Positions 1 through 7,332 of a stretch of DNA of 7,750 nt are shown here, one piece after another (the stretch's first letter is position 1; each line of letters starts with the position of its first letter). The stretch covers positions 1 to 7,750 of the forward strand of contig JAOPVG010000546.1 in the NCBI GenBank assembly GCA_025966255.1, read 5' to 3'. The notes under the pieces are model-generated. The model was not told where the DNA came from and ran no database searches. It worked only from the letters and a program-made list of their open reading frames with translations. The DNA is from Jatrophihabitans sp. (lineage in GTDB: Bacteria; Actinomycetota; Actinomycetes; Mycobacteriales; Jatrophihabitantaceae). Both the position numbers and the translations under genes were made by a program.

Positions 1-1204
1 CCCGGCCCACGGCGCCGCCCATGTGGTCGATGTGCATCTCGCACGAGCCGGGCGGCATCTGCGTGTACTGCTCGCAGAGCGCGCTCACCACGTCCTCGTC
101 CAGGGCCGGGAGGTACTCCGACACCACGTCGGCGCGAGCGCCGGCCGGATAGGCCGCGTTGGGTCCGGACTGGATCACCGCGTACGGCCGCGCCTTGACA
201 AGATCCGCGAGCAGCGGCGCGGCCTCGCGCAGCGGCCGGACCAGGGCCTCGGCCTCGATCGGGTGCCCGACGCACACGACCGTGATCGCGATGACCCGCA
301 CCGTCGGGATGAGCCCCAGCGTCTGGGCCATCAGCGCCGAGTGCGGGGCCCCGACGAAGCTGAACCGCGTCGTCACGTCCTCCCGCAGGCGGGCCGTGTA
401 GTCGCGGTAGAAGCGCAGAAGCGGCCCGGCCCGGTCGGCCGGGTAGAGGAACGCGCCGGACATCACCGGGCCCGGCAGCGGGCGCAGCCGGAAGGTCAGC
501 GAGGTGACCACGCCGAAGTTGCCGCCGCCGCCGCGCAGGCCCCAGAGCAGTTCGGAGTTGTGATCGCCCGACGCCGTCAGGCGGGTGCCGTCGGCCGTGA
601 CGAGATCGGCGTGGACGAGGTTGTCGCAGGCCAGGCCGTAGGCGCGGCGCAGATGCCCGTACCCGCCGCCGATGGTCGAGCCTGCTACGCCCACGCCGGA
701 CACGGGCAGGCCCGGCACGATCAGCCCGTGCTCCTGGGTCGCGGGGTCGACGTCGCCCCACGTGGCGCCGGCGGCGACCGTGACGGTGCCATTGGCGCGG
801 TCGACGGACACGCTGTTCATCGGCCGGGTGTCGAGGACCACGCCGCCGTCGCAGGTGGCCGTCCCGGAGGGCGTGTAGCCGCCGCCGCGGACGGCCAGGG
901 GGAGGCCCACGGTGCGGGCGAAGCCGATCGTGGCGACGACGTCCTCGGGCGTCCGGCACGCGACGATCACCGCCGGCCGCCGCTGGCGATCGCGGTTCCA
1001 CACCAGGTGGGCGGCGGCGTAGGCGGGATCGTCCGGAACGATCACGCTGCCTTGGACCTCGGCGGCCAGCGCGTCGAGCGCTTTCGGCGAGGGTGGGCCC
1101 GGTATGTCCGGATCAATCACATGTTGGGCGACGAGCGGTCGAATGCGGGACCGGCCGAGGGTCGCGGTGGCGACGTGCTCGGGACCCGGGGAGTCGCTCG
1201 ACAT
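1..1204 (-). CDS. FAD-binding oxidoreductase, PCMH/berberine-bridge-like, C-terminus cut off by window edge
   Basis: I translated this by reverse complement from the ATG at 1204-1202; 401 residues are visible with no stop and the frame leaves the window. The protein is a flavin-dependent oxidoreductase of the PCMH (VAO/p-cresol methylhydroxylase) fold. Visible landmarks are [15 protein letters not shown] (residues 75-89), the pyrophosphate loop [10 protein letters not shown] (105-114), [18 protein letters not shown] (179-196), LVTADG (201-206), [17 protein letters not shown] (219-235) and [12 protein letters not shown] (390-401). The C-terminal BBE segment, usually some 60-80 residues more, lies outside. 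The loop His that usually carries 8-alpha-histidyl FAD is Tyr110, and the Cys of bicovalent members is replaced (VSGV, 168-171), so FAD is probably held non-covalently. The substrate cannot be inferred. The start at 1204 has GAAGG ten bases upstream; an in-frame ATG at 1273 would add 23 residues but lacks a ribosome site and precedes the candidate -10. No signal peptide is seen, so it is probably cytoplasmic. It is divergent from uvrC. Confidence 0.88.
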   Translation of the reverse strand, partial: MSSDSPGPEHVATATLGRSRIRPLVAQHVIDPDIPGPPSPKALDALAAEVQGSVIVPDDPAYAAAHLVWNRDRQRRPAVIVACRTPEDVVATIGFARTVGLPLAVRGGGYTPSGTATCDGGVVLDTRPMNSVSVDRANGTVTVAAGATWGDVDPATQEHGLIVPGLPVSGVGVAGSTIGGGYGHLRRAYGLACDNLVHADLVTADGTRLTASGDHNSELLWGLRGGGGNFGVVTSLTFRLRPLPGPVMSGAFLYPADRAGPLLRFYRDYTARLREDVTTRFSFVGAPHSALMAQTLGLIPTVRVIAITVVCVGHPIEAEALVRPLREAAPLLADLVKARPYAVIQSGPNAAYPAGARADVVSEYLPALDEDVVSALCEQYTQMPPGSCEMHIDHMGGAVGR

Positions 1205-1225
1205 GGCTGCGTGGCCTTCGTGACG

Positions 1226-1249
1226 GACCGGCACTGATCTTGGCCGGTC
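1226..1249. repeat. 24-bp inverted repeat in the divergent intergenic region
   Basis: GACCGGC (1226-1232) and GCCGGTC (1243-1249) are perfect 7-bp inverted copies separated by 10 bases. They lie between the candidate transcription start and the start codon of the flavoprotein gene. They could form a hairpin in its 5' leader or be a two-half-site operator. No T-run follows on either strand, so it is unlikely to be an intrinsic terminator. Confidence 0.5.
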
Positions 1250-1261
1250 GCAACGAGGCGA

Positions 1262-1267
1262 AGCATA
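1262..1267 (-). promoter_or_regulatory. candidate -10 of the flavoprotein gene promoter
   Basis: On the minus strand this reads TATGCT, a match to the TANNNT form of actinobacterial -10 elements. It would start transcription near 1255 and give a leader of about 50 bases. No convincing -35 hexamer sits 16-19 bases upstream (the region reads CCTTCT), and the palindrome at 1273-1287 falls in the spacer. This is inferred from sequence only. Confidence 0.35.
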
Positions 1268-1272
1268 GGACA

Positions 1273-1287
1273 TCTCGACGGTCGAGA
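1273..1287. promoter_or_regulatory. perfect 15-bp palindrome, operator-like
   Basis: TCTCGAC-G-GTCGAGA is a perfect inverted repeat of 7-bp arms around a single central G. It lies between the two divergent genes, over the expected -35 area of uvrC and in the -10/-35 spacer of the minus-strand candidate promoter, where a bound repressor could affect both directions. It does not fit the Gram-positive LexA box, whose CGAAC/GTTCG-type arms are set wider apart. The binding protein is unknown. Confidence 0.5.
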
Positions 1288-1304
1288 AGGTCAGATGCGA
1301 GCAC

Positions 1305-1310
1305 TAACCT
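1305..1310 (+). promoter_or_regulatory. candidate -10 of uvrC promoter, leaderless arrangement
   Basis: TAACCT fits TANNNT and ends 7 bases before the uvrC GTG at 1318, so transcription would begin at or next to the start codon. Leaderless mRNAs with exactly this geometry are common in actinobacteria. The only purine-rich stretch before the GTG, GAAGG at 1312-1316, is one base away, too close to work as a Shine-Dalgarno site. No clear -35 is seen. Confidence 0.42.
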
Positions 1311-1317
1311 CGAAGGG

Positions 1318-3348
1318 GTGCCCGACCCGTCCACATATCGCCCGGCTCCAGGGACAATTCCGCTCGAGCCGGGCGTCTACCGGTTCCGCGACGAACGGGG
1401 CCGGGTCATCTACGTCGGCAAGGCGAAGAGCCTGCGGCAGCGGCTGAATTCCTACTTCGCCGATGTGTCGGCGCTGCACCCGCGCACCCGGCAGCTGGTG
1501 CTCAGCGCGGCGAGCGTCGAGTGGACCGTCGTGCGCACCGAGGTCGAGGCGCTGCAGCTCGAGTACACGTGGATCAAGGAGTACGACCCGCGGTTCAACG
1601 TGCGCTACCGCGACGACAAGTCCTACCCGTCGCTGGCCGTCACGCTCTACGAGGAATACCCGCGGCTGCAGGTGATGCGCGGCCCGAAGCGCAAGGGCGT
1701 GCGCTACTTCGGCCCGTACTCCCACGCCTGGGCGATCCGCGAGACCCTCGACCTGCTGCTGCGCGTGTTCCCGGCCCGCACCTGCTCGGCCGGCGTCTTC
1801 AAGCGCGCGGGCCAGGTCGGCCGGCCGTGCCTGCTCGGCTACATCGGCAAGTGCAGCGCCCCGTGCGTCGGGCGGGTCACCGCCGAGGAACACCGGCACA
1901 TCGTCGACGATTTCTGCGACTTCATGGTCGGCCGGACCGACCACATGATGAAGCGCCTCGAACGACGCATGAGCGAGGCGAGCGAGAACCTGGAGTTCGA
2001 GCTCGCCGCCCGGTTGCGGGACGACCTCGAGGCGCTGCGCCGGGCGATGGAAAAGCAGGCCGTCGTGTTCGGCGACGGCACCGATGCCGATGTCGTCGCC
2101 TTCGCCGAGGACGATCTCGAAGCCGCCGTGCAGGTGTTCCATGTGCGCGGTGGGCGGGTGCGCGGCCAGCGGGGCTGGGTGGTCGACAAGCTCGACGAGA
2201 TGAGCACCGGCGATCTCGTCGAGCAGTTCGTGACGCAGTTCTACGGCTTGTTCGAGGATGACGGTTCGGAGATCCCGCGCGAGGTGCTCGTGCCCGTCCT
2301 GCCCGACGACGCCGGCGCGCTGAGCGAATGGCTCAGCGAGCGCCGCGGGTCGCGGGTGAGCGTGCGGGTGCCCCAGCGCGGTGACAAGCGGGCGCTGGCC
2401 GAGACGGTGACGCGCAACGCCGCCCAGGCGCTGATGCAGCACAAGCTGAAGCGGGCGTCGGATCTCACCGCACGATCGCGCGCCCTGGGTGAGTTGCAAG
2501 AGGCGCTCGATCTGCCCACGTCGCCGCTGCGCATCGAGTGCTTCGACATCAGCCACGTCCAGGGCACGAACGTCGTGGCGAGCATGGTGGTGTTCGAGGA
2601 CGGCCTGGCGCGCAAGAGCGAGTACCGCCGGTTCGCGATGCGCGAGGGCACCGGCGACACCGACTGGATCGCCGAGGTGGTGCGCCGCCGCTTCGCCCGC
2701 TACCTCGACGAGCAGGTGGCGGTGGGCGCCGATGCCGACACCGATCCCAGCGCCGAACGGGCCGAGTTCGAGGCGCCGCCGCCGGGCATCGACCCGACGA
2801 CCGGTCGGCCGCGCAAGTTCGCGTATCCGCCGAACCTGCTCGTCGTCGACGGCGGTGCCCCGCAGGTGGCCGCGGCCAAGGCGGTGCTCGACGAACTCGG
2901 CATCGAGGACGTCTCGCTGGTGGGGTTGGCCAAGCGGCTCGAAGAGGTGTGGCTGCCCGATCAGCCCTACCCGGCAATCCTGCCGCGCACCTCGGAGGGG
3001 CTGTACCTGCTGCAGCGGGTGCGCGACGAAGCGCACCGCTTCGCGATCACCTACCACCGGCAGAAGCGGTCGAAGGCGATGACCACGTCGGCGCTCGACG
3101 GCATCCCCGGTCTCGGCGAAACGCGGCGCAAGGCGCTGATGCGTCGGTTCGGTTCGCTGAAGCGGTTGCGGGCGGCGAGCGTCGAGGACCTCATCGAGGT
3201 GCCGGGCATCGGCCGGCGCACCGCCGAGGCGATCGTGGCCGCCCTCGCGGCGCCCCAGGATTCGGTGCCAGCCGTGAATGTCACGACTGGAGAGGTGCTC
3301 GACGACGAGACGCGAGAGGATGGCGCCGAACAGGGAGGCAATGCATGA
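1318..3348 (+). CDS. uvrC: UvrC, excinuclease ABC subunit C (nucleotide excision repair)
   Basis: 676 residues, complete. UvrC is recruited to the UvrB-DNA lesion complex and cuts the damaged strand on both sides. The N-terminal GIY-YIG nuclease (about residues 16-95), which makes the 3' incision, shows GVY (19-21) and [13 protein letters not shown] (31-43). Cys156, 171, 179 and 183 match the cysteine set that carries an iron-sulfur cluster in E. coli UvrC. A UVR/UvrB-contact helix pair spans about 209-247. The RNase H-like domain for the 5' incision shows ECFDISH (Asp410), VVDGG (Asp511) and RDEAHRF (His573). Tandem helix-hairpin-helix motifs follow at about 592-645 (GIPGLG, VPGIG), then an acidic tail. 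Start: the GTG at 1318 gives [12 protein letters not shown], which matches the start of mycobacterial UvrC; upstream in-frame codons are spurious. A charged, proline-containing stretch at about 465-498 inside the RNase H domain looks longer than in mycobacteria. The stop overlaps the rapZ start (ATGA). Confidence 0.97.
   Translation: MPDPSTYRPAPGTIPLEPGVYRFRDERGRVIYVGKAKSLRQRLNSYFADVSALHPRTRQLVLSAASVEWTVVRTEVEALQLEYTWIKEYDPRFNVRYRDDKSYPSLAVTLYEEYPRLQVMRGPKRKGVRYFGPYSHAWAIRETLDLLLRVFPARTCSAGVFKRAGQVGRPCLLGYIGKCSAPCVGRVTAEEHRHIVDDFCDFMVGRTDHMMKRLERRMSEASENLEFELAARLRDDLEALRRAMEKQAVVFGDGTDADVVAFAEDDLEAAVQVFHVRGGRVRGQRGWVVDKLDEMSTGDLVEQFVTQFYGLFEDDGSEIPREVLVPVLPDDAGALSEWLSERRGSRVSVRVPQRGDKRALAETVTRNAAQALMQHKLKRASDLTARSRALGELQEALDLPTSPLRIECFDISHVQGTNVVASMVVFEDGLARKSEYRRFAMREGTGDTDWIAEVVRRRFARYLDEQVAVGADADTDPSAERAEFEAPPPGIDPTTGRPRKFAYPPNLLVVDGGAPQVAAAKAVLDELGIEDVSLVGLAKRLEEVWLPDQPYPAILPRTSEGLYLLQRVRDEAHRFAITYHRQKRSKAMTTSALDGIPGLGETRRKALMRRFGSLKRLRAASVEDLIEVPGIGRRTAEAIVAALAAPQDSVPAVNVTTGEVLDDETREDGAEQGGNA
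3333..3338 (+). promoter_or_regulatory. ribosome binding site of rapZ
   Basis: GGGAGG lies 6 bases before the ATG at 3345, inside the last codons of uvrC. It selects this ATG over the out-of-frame ATG at 3341, which meets a stop after three codons. Confidence 0.75.
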
Positions 3349-4232
3349 CTGAGACGCCGCAGGGCGCGCTGGAGACGGTGATCATCACCGGGCTCTCGGG
3401 CGCCGGCCGCAGCGCCGCCGCGAAGTGCTTCGAGGATCTCGGCTTCTTCGTCGTCGACAATCTCCCGCCCGAGCTGATCGGCACGCTCGTCGACCTCGGC
3501 AGTCGCAGCCAGGGCGAGGTCACCCGGCTGGCCGTGGTGATGGACGTGCGCGGTCGGGCGTTCTCCAAGGACCTCCGCGGCGTGATCCGCGATCTCGCCT
3601 CGCGCCGGATGCGGCCGCGGGTGCTGTTCCTCGAGGCCAACTCGGATGTGTTGGTGCGGCGGTTCGAGAACGTGCGCCGCACGCATCCGCTGCAGGGCGA
3701 CGGTCGGCTCGTGGACGGAATCAAGGCCGAGCAGGAGCTGCTGGCCGGGTTGCGCGACGAAGCCGACCTCGTGATCGACACGAGCGATCGTTCCGTGCAC
3801 GAGCTGCGGCGCGCGATCGAAGCCGCGTTCACCGGTGGTGCCGGTAAGGGCGCTCCGGAGTTGCGGGCCACGGTGTTGTCGTTCGGTTACAAGTACGGTC
3901 TGCCCGTGGATGCGGATCTGGTGGTCGACGTTCGGTTCCTGCCCAACCCGTACTGGATCCCCGAACTGCGCGACCTGACCGGACGTGACTCCGAGGTGCG
4001 CGACTACGTCCTGAGCCAGGAAGGCGCCTCGGAGTTTCTGGACCGTTACACCGAGATCCTGCGCATCGTCGGCGCCGGCTACCGCCGCGAGAGCAAGCCG
4101 TTTCTCACCCTCGCGGTGGGGTGCACCGGCGGGAAGCATCGCTCGGTGGTCATGAGTCAGCAGTTGGCCGACCGTCTCAACGCGATGGGAGTGCACACGA
4201 GCGTCGTGCATCGGGACCTCGGCCGTGAGTGA
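3345..4232 (+). CDS. rapZ: RapZ family P-loop nucleotide-binding protein (YvcJ-like)
   Basis: 295 residues, the normal family length. The N-terminal P-loop domain has GLSGAGRS (16-23), VDNLPPEL (37-44) and the Walker B-like strand LAVVMDVR (62-69). The C-terminal domain, which in E. coli RapZ senses glucosamine-6-phosphate, shows [24 protein letters not shown] (179-202, read in parts), LTGRD (211-215) and [10 protein letters not shown] (259-268). In E. coli RapZ guides RNase E to the small RNA GlmZ; actinobacteria lack that RNA, so the target here is unknown. The usual P-loop Lys is Arg22; from memory the M. tuberculosis homologue also has Arg here, so this looks like a lineage trait and not damage, but it makes ordinary ATPase behaviour uncertain. 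The ATG overlaps the uvrC stop by 4 bases, implying translational coupling, and the gene ends 8 bases inside yvcK. The family is certain; the cellular role is inferred. Confidence 0.95.
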   Translation: MTETPQGALETVIITGLSGAGRSAAAKCFEDLGFFVVDNLPPELIGTLVDLGSRSQGEVTRLAVVMDVRGRAFSKDLRGVIRDLASRRMRPRVLFLEANSDVLVRRFENVRRTHPLQGDGRLVDGIKAEQELLAGLRDEADLVIDTSDRSVHELRRAIEAAFTGGAGKGAPELRATVLSFGYKYGLPVDADLVVDVRFLPNPYWIPELRDLTGRDSEVRDYVLSQEGASEFLDRYTEILRIVGAGYRRESKPFLTLAVGCTGGKHRSVVMSQQLADRLNAMGVHTSVVHRDLGRE

Positions 4233-5214
4233 GGTTTCTCGGCCGCGGGTGGTGGCGCTGGGTGGTGGGCACGGCTTGCACGCCTCGCTGTCGGCGCTGC
4301 GACTGATCACCGACCAGCTCACCGCGATCGTCACCGTGGCCGACGACGGCGGATCGTCGGGCCGCATCCGGCGCGAGCTGAAGGTGCTGCCGCCGGGGGA
4401 TCTGCGGATGGCGCTGGCGGCCTTGGCCGGCTCGTCCGCTTCGGACTCCGAGTGGGCCGATCTCTTGCAGCATCGGTTGGGCGGCAACGGCGTGCTGGCC
4501 GGGCATCCGATCGGGAACTTGATGCTGACGGCATTGCTGGAGCGGCAGAAGGATCCGATCGTCGCGCTCGCGAAGTTGGCCGAGTTGGTCGGTGCGGTGG
4601 GTCGGGTGTTGCCGATGAGTCCCGTCCCCTTGGATCTCATCGCCGAGGCCGACCGCTTCGATCCGAGCGATCCGACGCGCACTCGGTTGATCCGCGGGCA
4701 GTCGTCGATCGCGGCGACACCGGGACGGGTGCTCTCGGTGCGACTGCTGCCACCGGGCGCGCCGGCGTGTGCCGGCGCGGCCGATGCCGTGCGCGAGGCC
4801 GATCTGGTCGTGCTCGGTCCGGGTTCGTGGTTCACCAGCGTCATCCCGCACCTGCTGTTGCGCGAGTTGGGCAAGACCTTGGCCGGCACGAGCGCGCGCG
4901 TGGTGGTGGTACTCAACCTCGTCCCCCAAGCGGGTGAGACCGACGACTACGAGCCGCACGAGTTGCTGCGGCTGCTCCAAACCCACGCGGAACCGTTCGG
5001 GGGCTTGCCAATCGACGCCGTGATTGCGGATAGTGATGCTGTACTCGATCTTGAAGAACTTCGCCGCTACGTGAGCGACATCGGGGCGCGTCTCGTAGTG
5101 TCTAAACTCGCCGCCGACGACAGCGTTGAGCGGCACGACCCGGTGCGGCTGGCCGACGCGTTTCGCGGCGTGCTCAGCGGCAAACCCGGGGGAGGGACGG
5201 ACACATGGCGATGA
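4225..5214 (+). CDS. yvcK: YvcK/GlmR family gluconeogenesis factor (CofD-like fold)
   Basis: 329 residues, complete, of usual length. Family landmarks in order: [14 protein letters not shown] (9-22), [16 protein letters not shown] (37-52), PPGDLRMAL (56-64), GHPIGNLML (93-101), [16 protein letters not shown] (196-211) and [12 protein letters not shown] (231-242). The fold is shared with CofD (2-phospho-L-lactate transferase), but the short form without transferase features and the rapZ-whiA context mark it as YvcK/GlmR. In Bacillus and Listeria the protein binds UDP-sugars such as UDP-GlcNAc and supports cell-wall precursor supply during growth on gluconeogenic carbon; in mycobacteria it affects cell shape. 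It is expected in the cytoplasm. The start is GTG at 4225, overlapping the rapZ stop (GTGAGTGA), with only a weak GGGA 8 bases upstream, so coupling is likely. Codons at about 5020-5120 shift to A/T-ending types unlike the rest of the gene. It overlaps whiA by 10 bases. Confidence 0.94.
   Translation: MSEVSRPRVVALGGGHGLHASLSALRLITDQLTAIVTVADDGGSSGRIRRELKVLPPGDLRMALAALAGSSASDSEWADLLQHRLGGNGVLAGHPIGNLMLTALLERQKDPIVALAKLAELVGAVGRVLPMSPVPLDLIAEADRFDPSDPTRTRLIRGQSSIAATPGRVLSVRLLPPGAPACAGAADAVREADLVVLGPGSWFTSVIPHLLLRELGKTLAGTSARVVVVLNLVPQAGETDDYEPHELLRLLQTHAEPFGGLPIDAVIADSDAVLDLEELRRYVSDIGARLVVSKLAADDSVERHDPVRLADAFRGVLSGKPGGGTDTWR
5098..5108 (+). promoter_or_regulatory. candidate internal promoter for whiA with WhiA-type motif
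   Basis: Inside the 3' end of yvcK, GTGTC (5098-5102, reverse complement of the GACAC core bound by Streptomyces WhiA) directly abuts TAAACT (5103-5108), a good TANNNT -10. The start codon of whiA lies about 95 bases downstream. In Streptomyces coelicolor whiA has a second, developmentally induced promoter within the preceding gene that depends on WhiA itself; this element sits where such a promoter would be. No good -35 is visible, and five-base matches are common by chance. Confidence 0.33.
5191..5196 (+). promoter_or_regulatory. ribosome binding site of whiA
   Basis: GGAGGG stands 8 bases before the ATG at 5205. This favours 5205 over the second in-frame ATG at 5211, which would be 14 bases away. 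A GACAC (5200-5204) lies between the site and the start codon. Confidence 0.7.
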
Positions 5215-6185
5215 CCGCTGCGGTCAAGGACGAGCTCAGCCGAGTACCGGTGTCGCGGATGTCGGCGCGCAAGGCCGAGCTCGCCACCCTGCTGCGCTTT
5301 GCCGGGGCCCTACATCTCGTCGGCGGGCACATCGTTATCGAGGCCGAGCTCGATACCGGCTCGGTCGCGCGGCGGCTGCGCAAGGAGATCGCGGACATCT
5401 TCGGGCACGGCTCGGAGGTGCAGATCGTCGCCGGCGGGGGGTTGCGGCGCGGCAGCCGCTATCTCGTGCGGGTGACCAAGGACGGGGAACGGCTGGCGCG
5501 ACAGGCCGGACTCGTCGATCTGCGTGGGCGTCCGGTGAAGGGTTTGCCACATCACGTAGTGGCCGGCGGGATCGCTGACGCCGAAGCGGCGTGGCGGGGA
5601 GCGTTCCTGGCCCACGGTTCGCTCACCGAGCCGGGTCGCGCGTGCTCGCTGGAAATCACCTGTCCGTCCGCGGAAGCCGCGTTGGCGCTTGTCGGCGTCG
5701 GTCGACGCCTCGGTGTCTCGGCCAAGGCGCGCGAGGTGCGCGGCGGCGACCGGGTGCTCGTGCGCGACGGCGATGCGATCGGTGCGTTGCTGACGCGCAT
5801 CGGTGCGCATGAGTCCGTCATGGCGTGGGAGGAGCGGCGCATGCGCCGCGAGGTGCGCGCCACCGCGAACCGGCTCGCCAACTTCGACGACGCAAATCTG
5901 CGGCGTTCGGCGCGCGCGGCGGTCGCTGCAGGTGCGCGGGTGCACCGGGCCATGGAGATCTTGGGCGATGACGCTCCGGAGCACCTGTTGCAGGCCGGCC
6001 GGTTGCGGTTGGAGCACAAGCAGGCGTCGCTGGAGGAACTCGGCGCGCTGTCCGATCCGGTGATGACGAAGGACGCCGTGGCCGGCCGGATCCGTCGACT
6101 GCTCGCGATGGCCGACAAGCGGGCGAGCGAGCTGAACATCCCCGACACCGAGTCCGCGGTGACGGCGGAGATGCTCGCGCCCTGA
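5205..6185 (+). CDS. whiA: WhiA, sporulation/cell-division transcription factor
   Basis: 326 residues, complete. WhiA combines a degenerate LAGLIDADG homing-endonuclease-like N-terminal domain (about residues 20-200) with a C-terminal helix-turn-helix domain (about 215-305). Visible landmarks: VKDELSR (7-13), [11 protein letters not shown] (31-41), [17 protein letters not shown] (46-62), [13 protein letters not shown] (128-140), SLEITCPS (148-155), [12 protein letters not shown] (173-184), [17 protein letters not shown] (219-235), QASLEELG (273-280) and [16 protein letters not shown] (288-303). In Streptomyces it acts with WhiB at promoters of division and sporulation genes such as ftsZ and ftsW; non-sporulating actinobacteria keep it too, so its presence does not prove sporulation. 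The ATG at 5205 gives [12 protein letters not shown] and has a well-placed GGAGGG. It overlaps the yvcK stop by 10 bases and is the last gene of the uvrC operon. Confidence 0.97.
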   Translation: MAMTAAVKDELSRVPVSRMSARKAELATLLRFAGALHLVGGHIVIEAELDTGSVARRLRKEIADIFGHGSEVQIVAGGGLRRGSRYLVRVTKDGERLARQAGLVDLRGRPVKGLPHHVVAGGIADAEAAWRGAFLAHGSLTEPGRACSLEITCPSAEAALALVGVGRRLGVSAKAREVRGGDRVLVRDGDAIGALLTRIGAHESVMAWEERRMRREVRATANRLANFDDANLRRSARAAVAAGARVHRAMEILGDDAPEHLLQAGRLRLEHKQASLEELGALSDPVMTKDAVAGRIRRLLAMADKRASELNIPDTESAVTAEMLAP

Positions 6186-6196
6186 GGTCGGACCTC
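6184..6196. repeat. 13-bp palindrome at the end of whiA
   Basis: GAGGTC-G-GACCTC begins within the whiA stop codon. As RNA it could fold into only a 5-bp stem with a 3-base loop and is not followed by a T-run, so it is a poor intrinsic terminator. It may be an operator or may be chance. Confidence 0.35.
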
Positions 6197-6237
6197 CTAC
6201 GCACCTACTCGCCGGTTTTCCTGGGTAGCCGGGCGGG

Positions 6238-7328
<1,091 letters not shown>

Positions 7329-7332
7329 CGGC

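Noticed and set aside
23..1237. Long plus-strand frame of 404 codons
   Set aside because: It is antisense to the flavoprotein gene, has an Arg/Gly/His-rich composition with no family motifs, and arises from the high-GC third-position bias.
1273..1287. LexA/SOS box upstream of uvrC
   Set aside because: The arms and one-base centre do not match the actinobacterial SOS box, so I only call it an unassigned palindrome.
1093..1317. N-terminal extension of uvrC from an upstream ATG
   Set aside because: The extension runs antisense through the flavoprotein gene and is Arg/Gly-rich; homology to mycobacterial UvrC begins at the GTG at 1318.
1291..3057. Minus-strand frame of 588 codons opposite uvrC
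   Set aside because: It is the antisense shadow of a fully recognised uvrC; its translation is His/Arg/Ala-rich with no domain.
2538..3344. Long N-terminal extension of the rapZ frame into uvrC
   Set aside because: It overlaps uvrC in another frame, and rapZ has a clear ribosome site and start at 3345.
3051..4916. Minus-strand frame of 621 codons opposite rapZ and yvcK
   Set aside because: It crosses several well-supported genes on the other strand and shows only low-complexity Ser/Arg/Thr-rich sequence.
4225..5214. CofD, 2-phospho-L-lactate transferase of F420 synthesis
   Set aside because: The fold is shared, but position between rapZ and whiA and the YvcK-type motifs ([15 protein letters not shown]) identify YvcK; no cofE or other F420 gene is adjacent.
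6184..6235. Intrinsic terminator after whiA
   Set aside because: The palindrome gives only a short stem and the nearest T-run (four Ts at 6216-6219) is not next to a stable GC stem.
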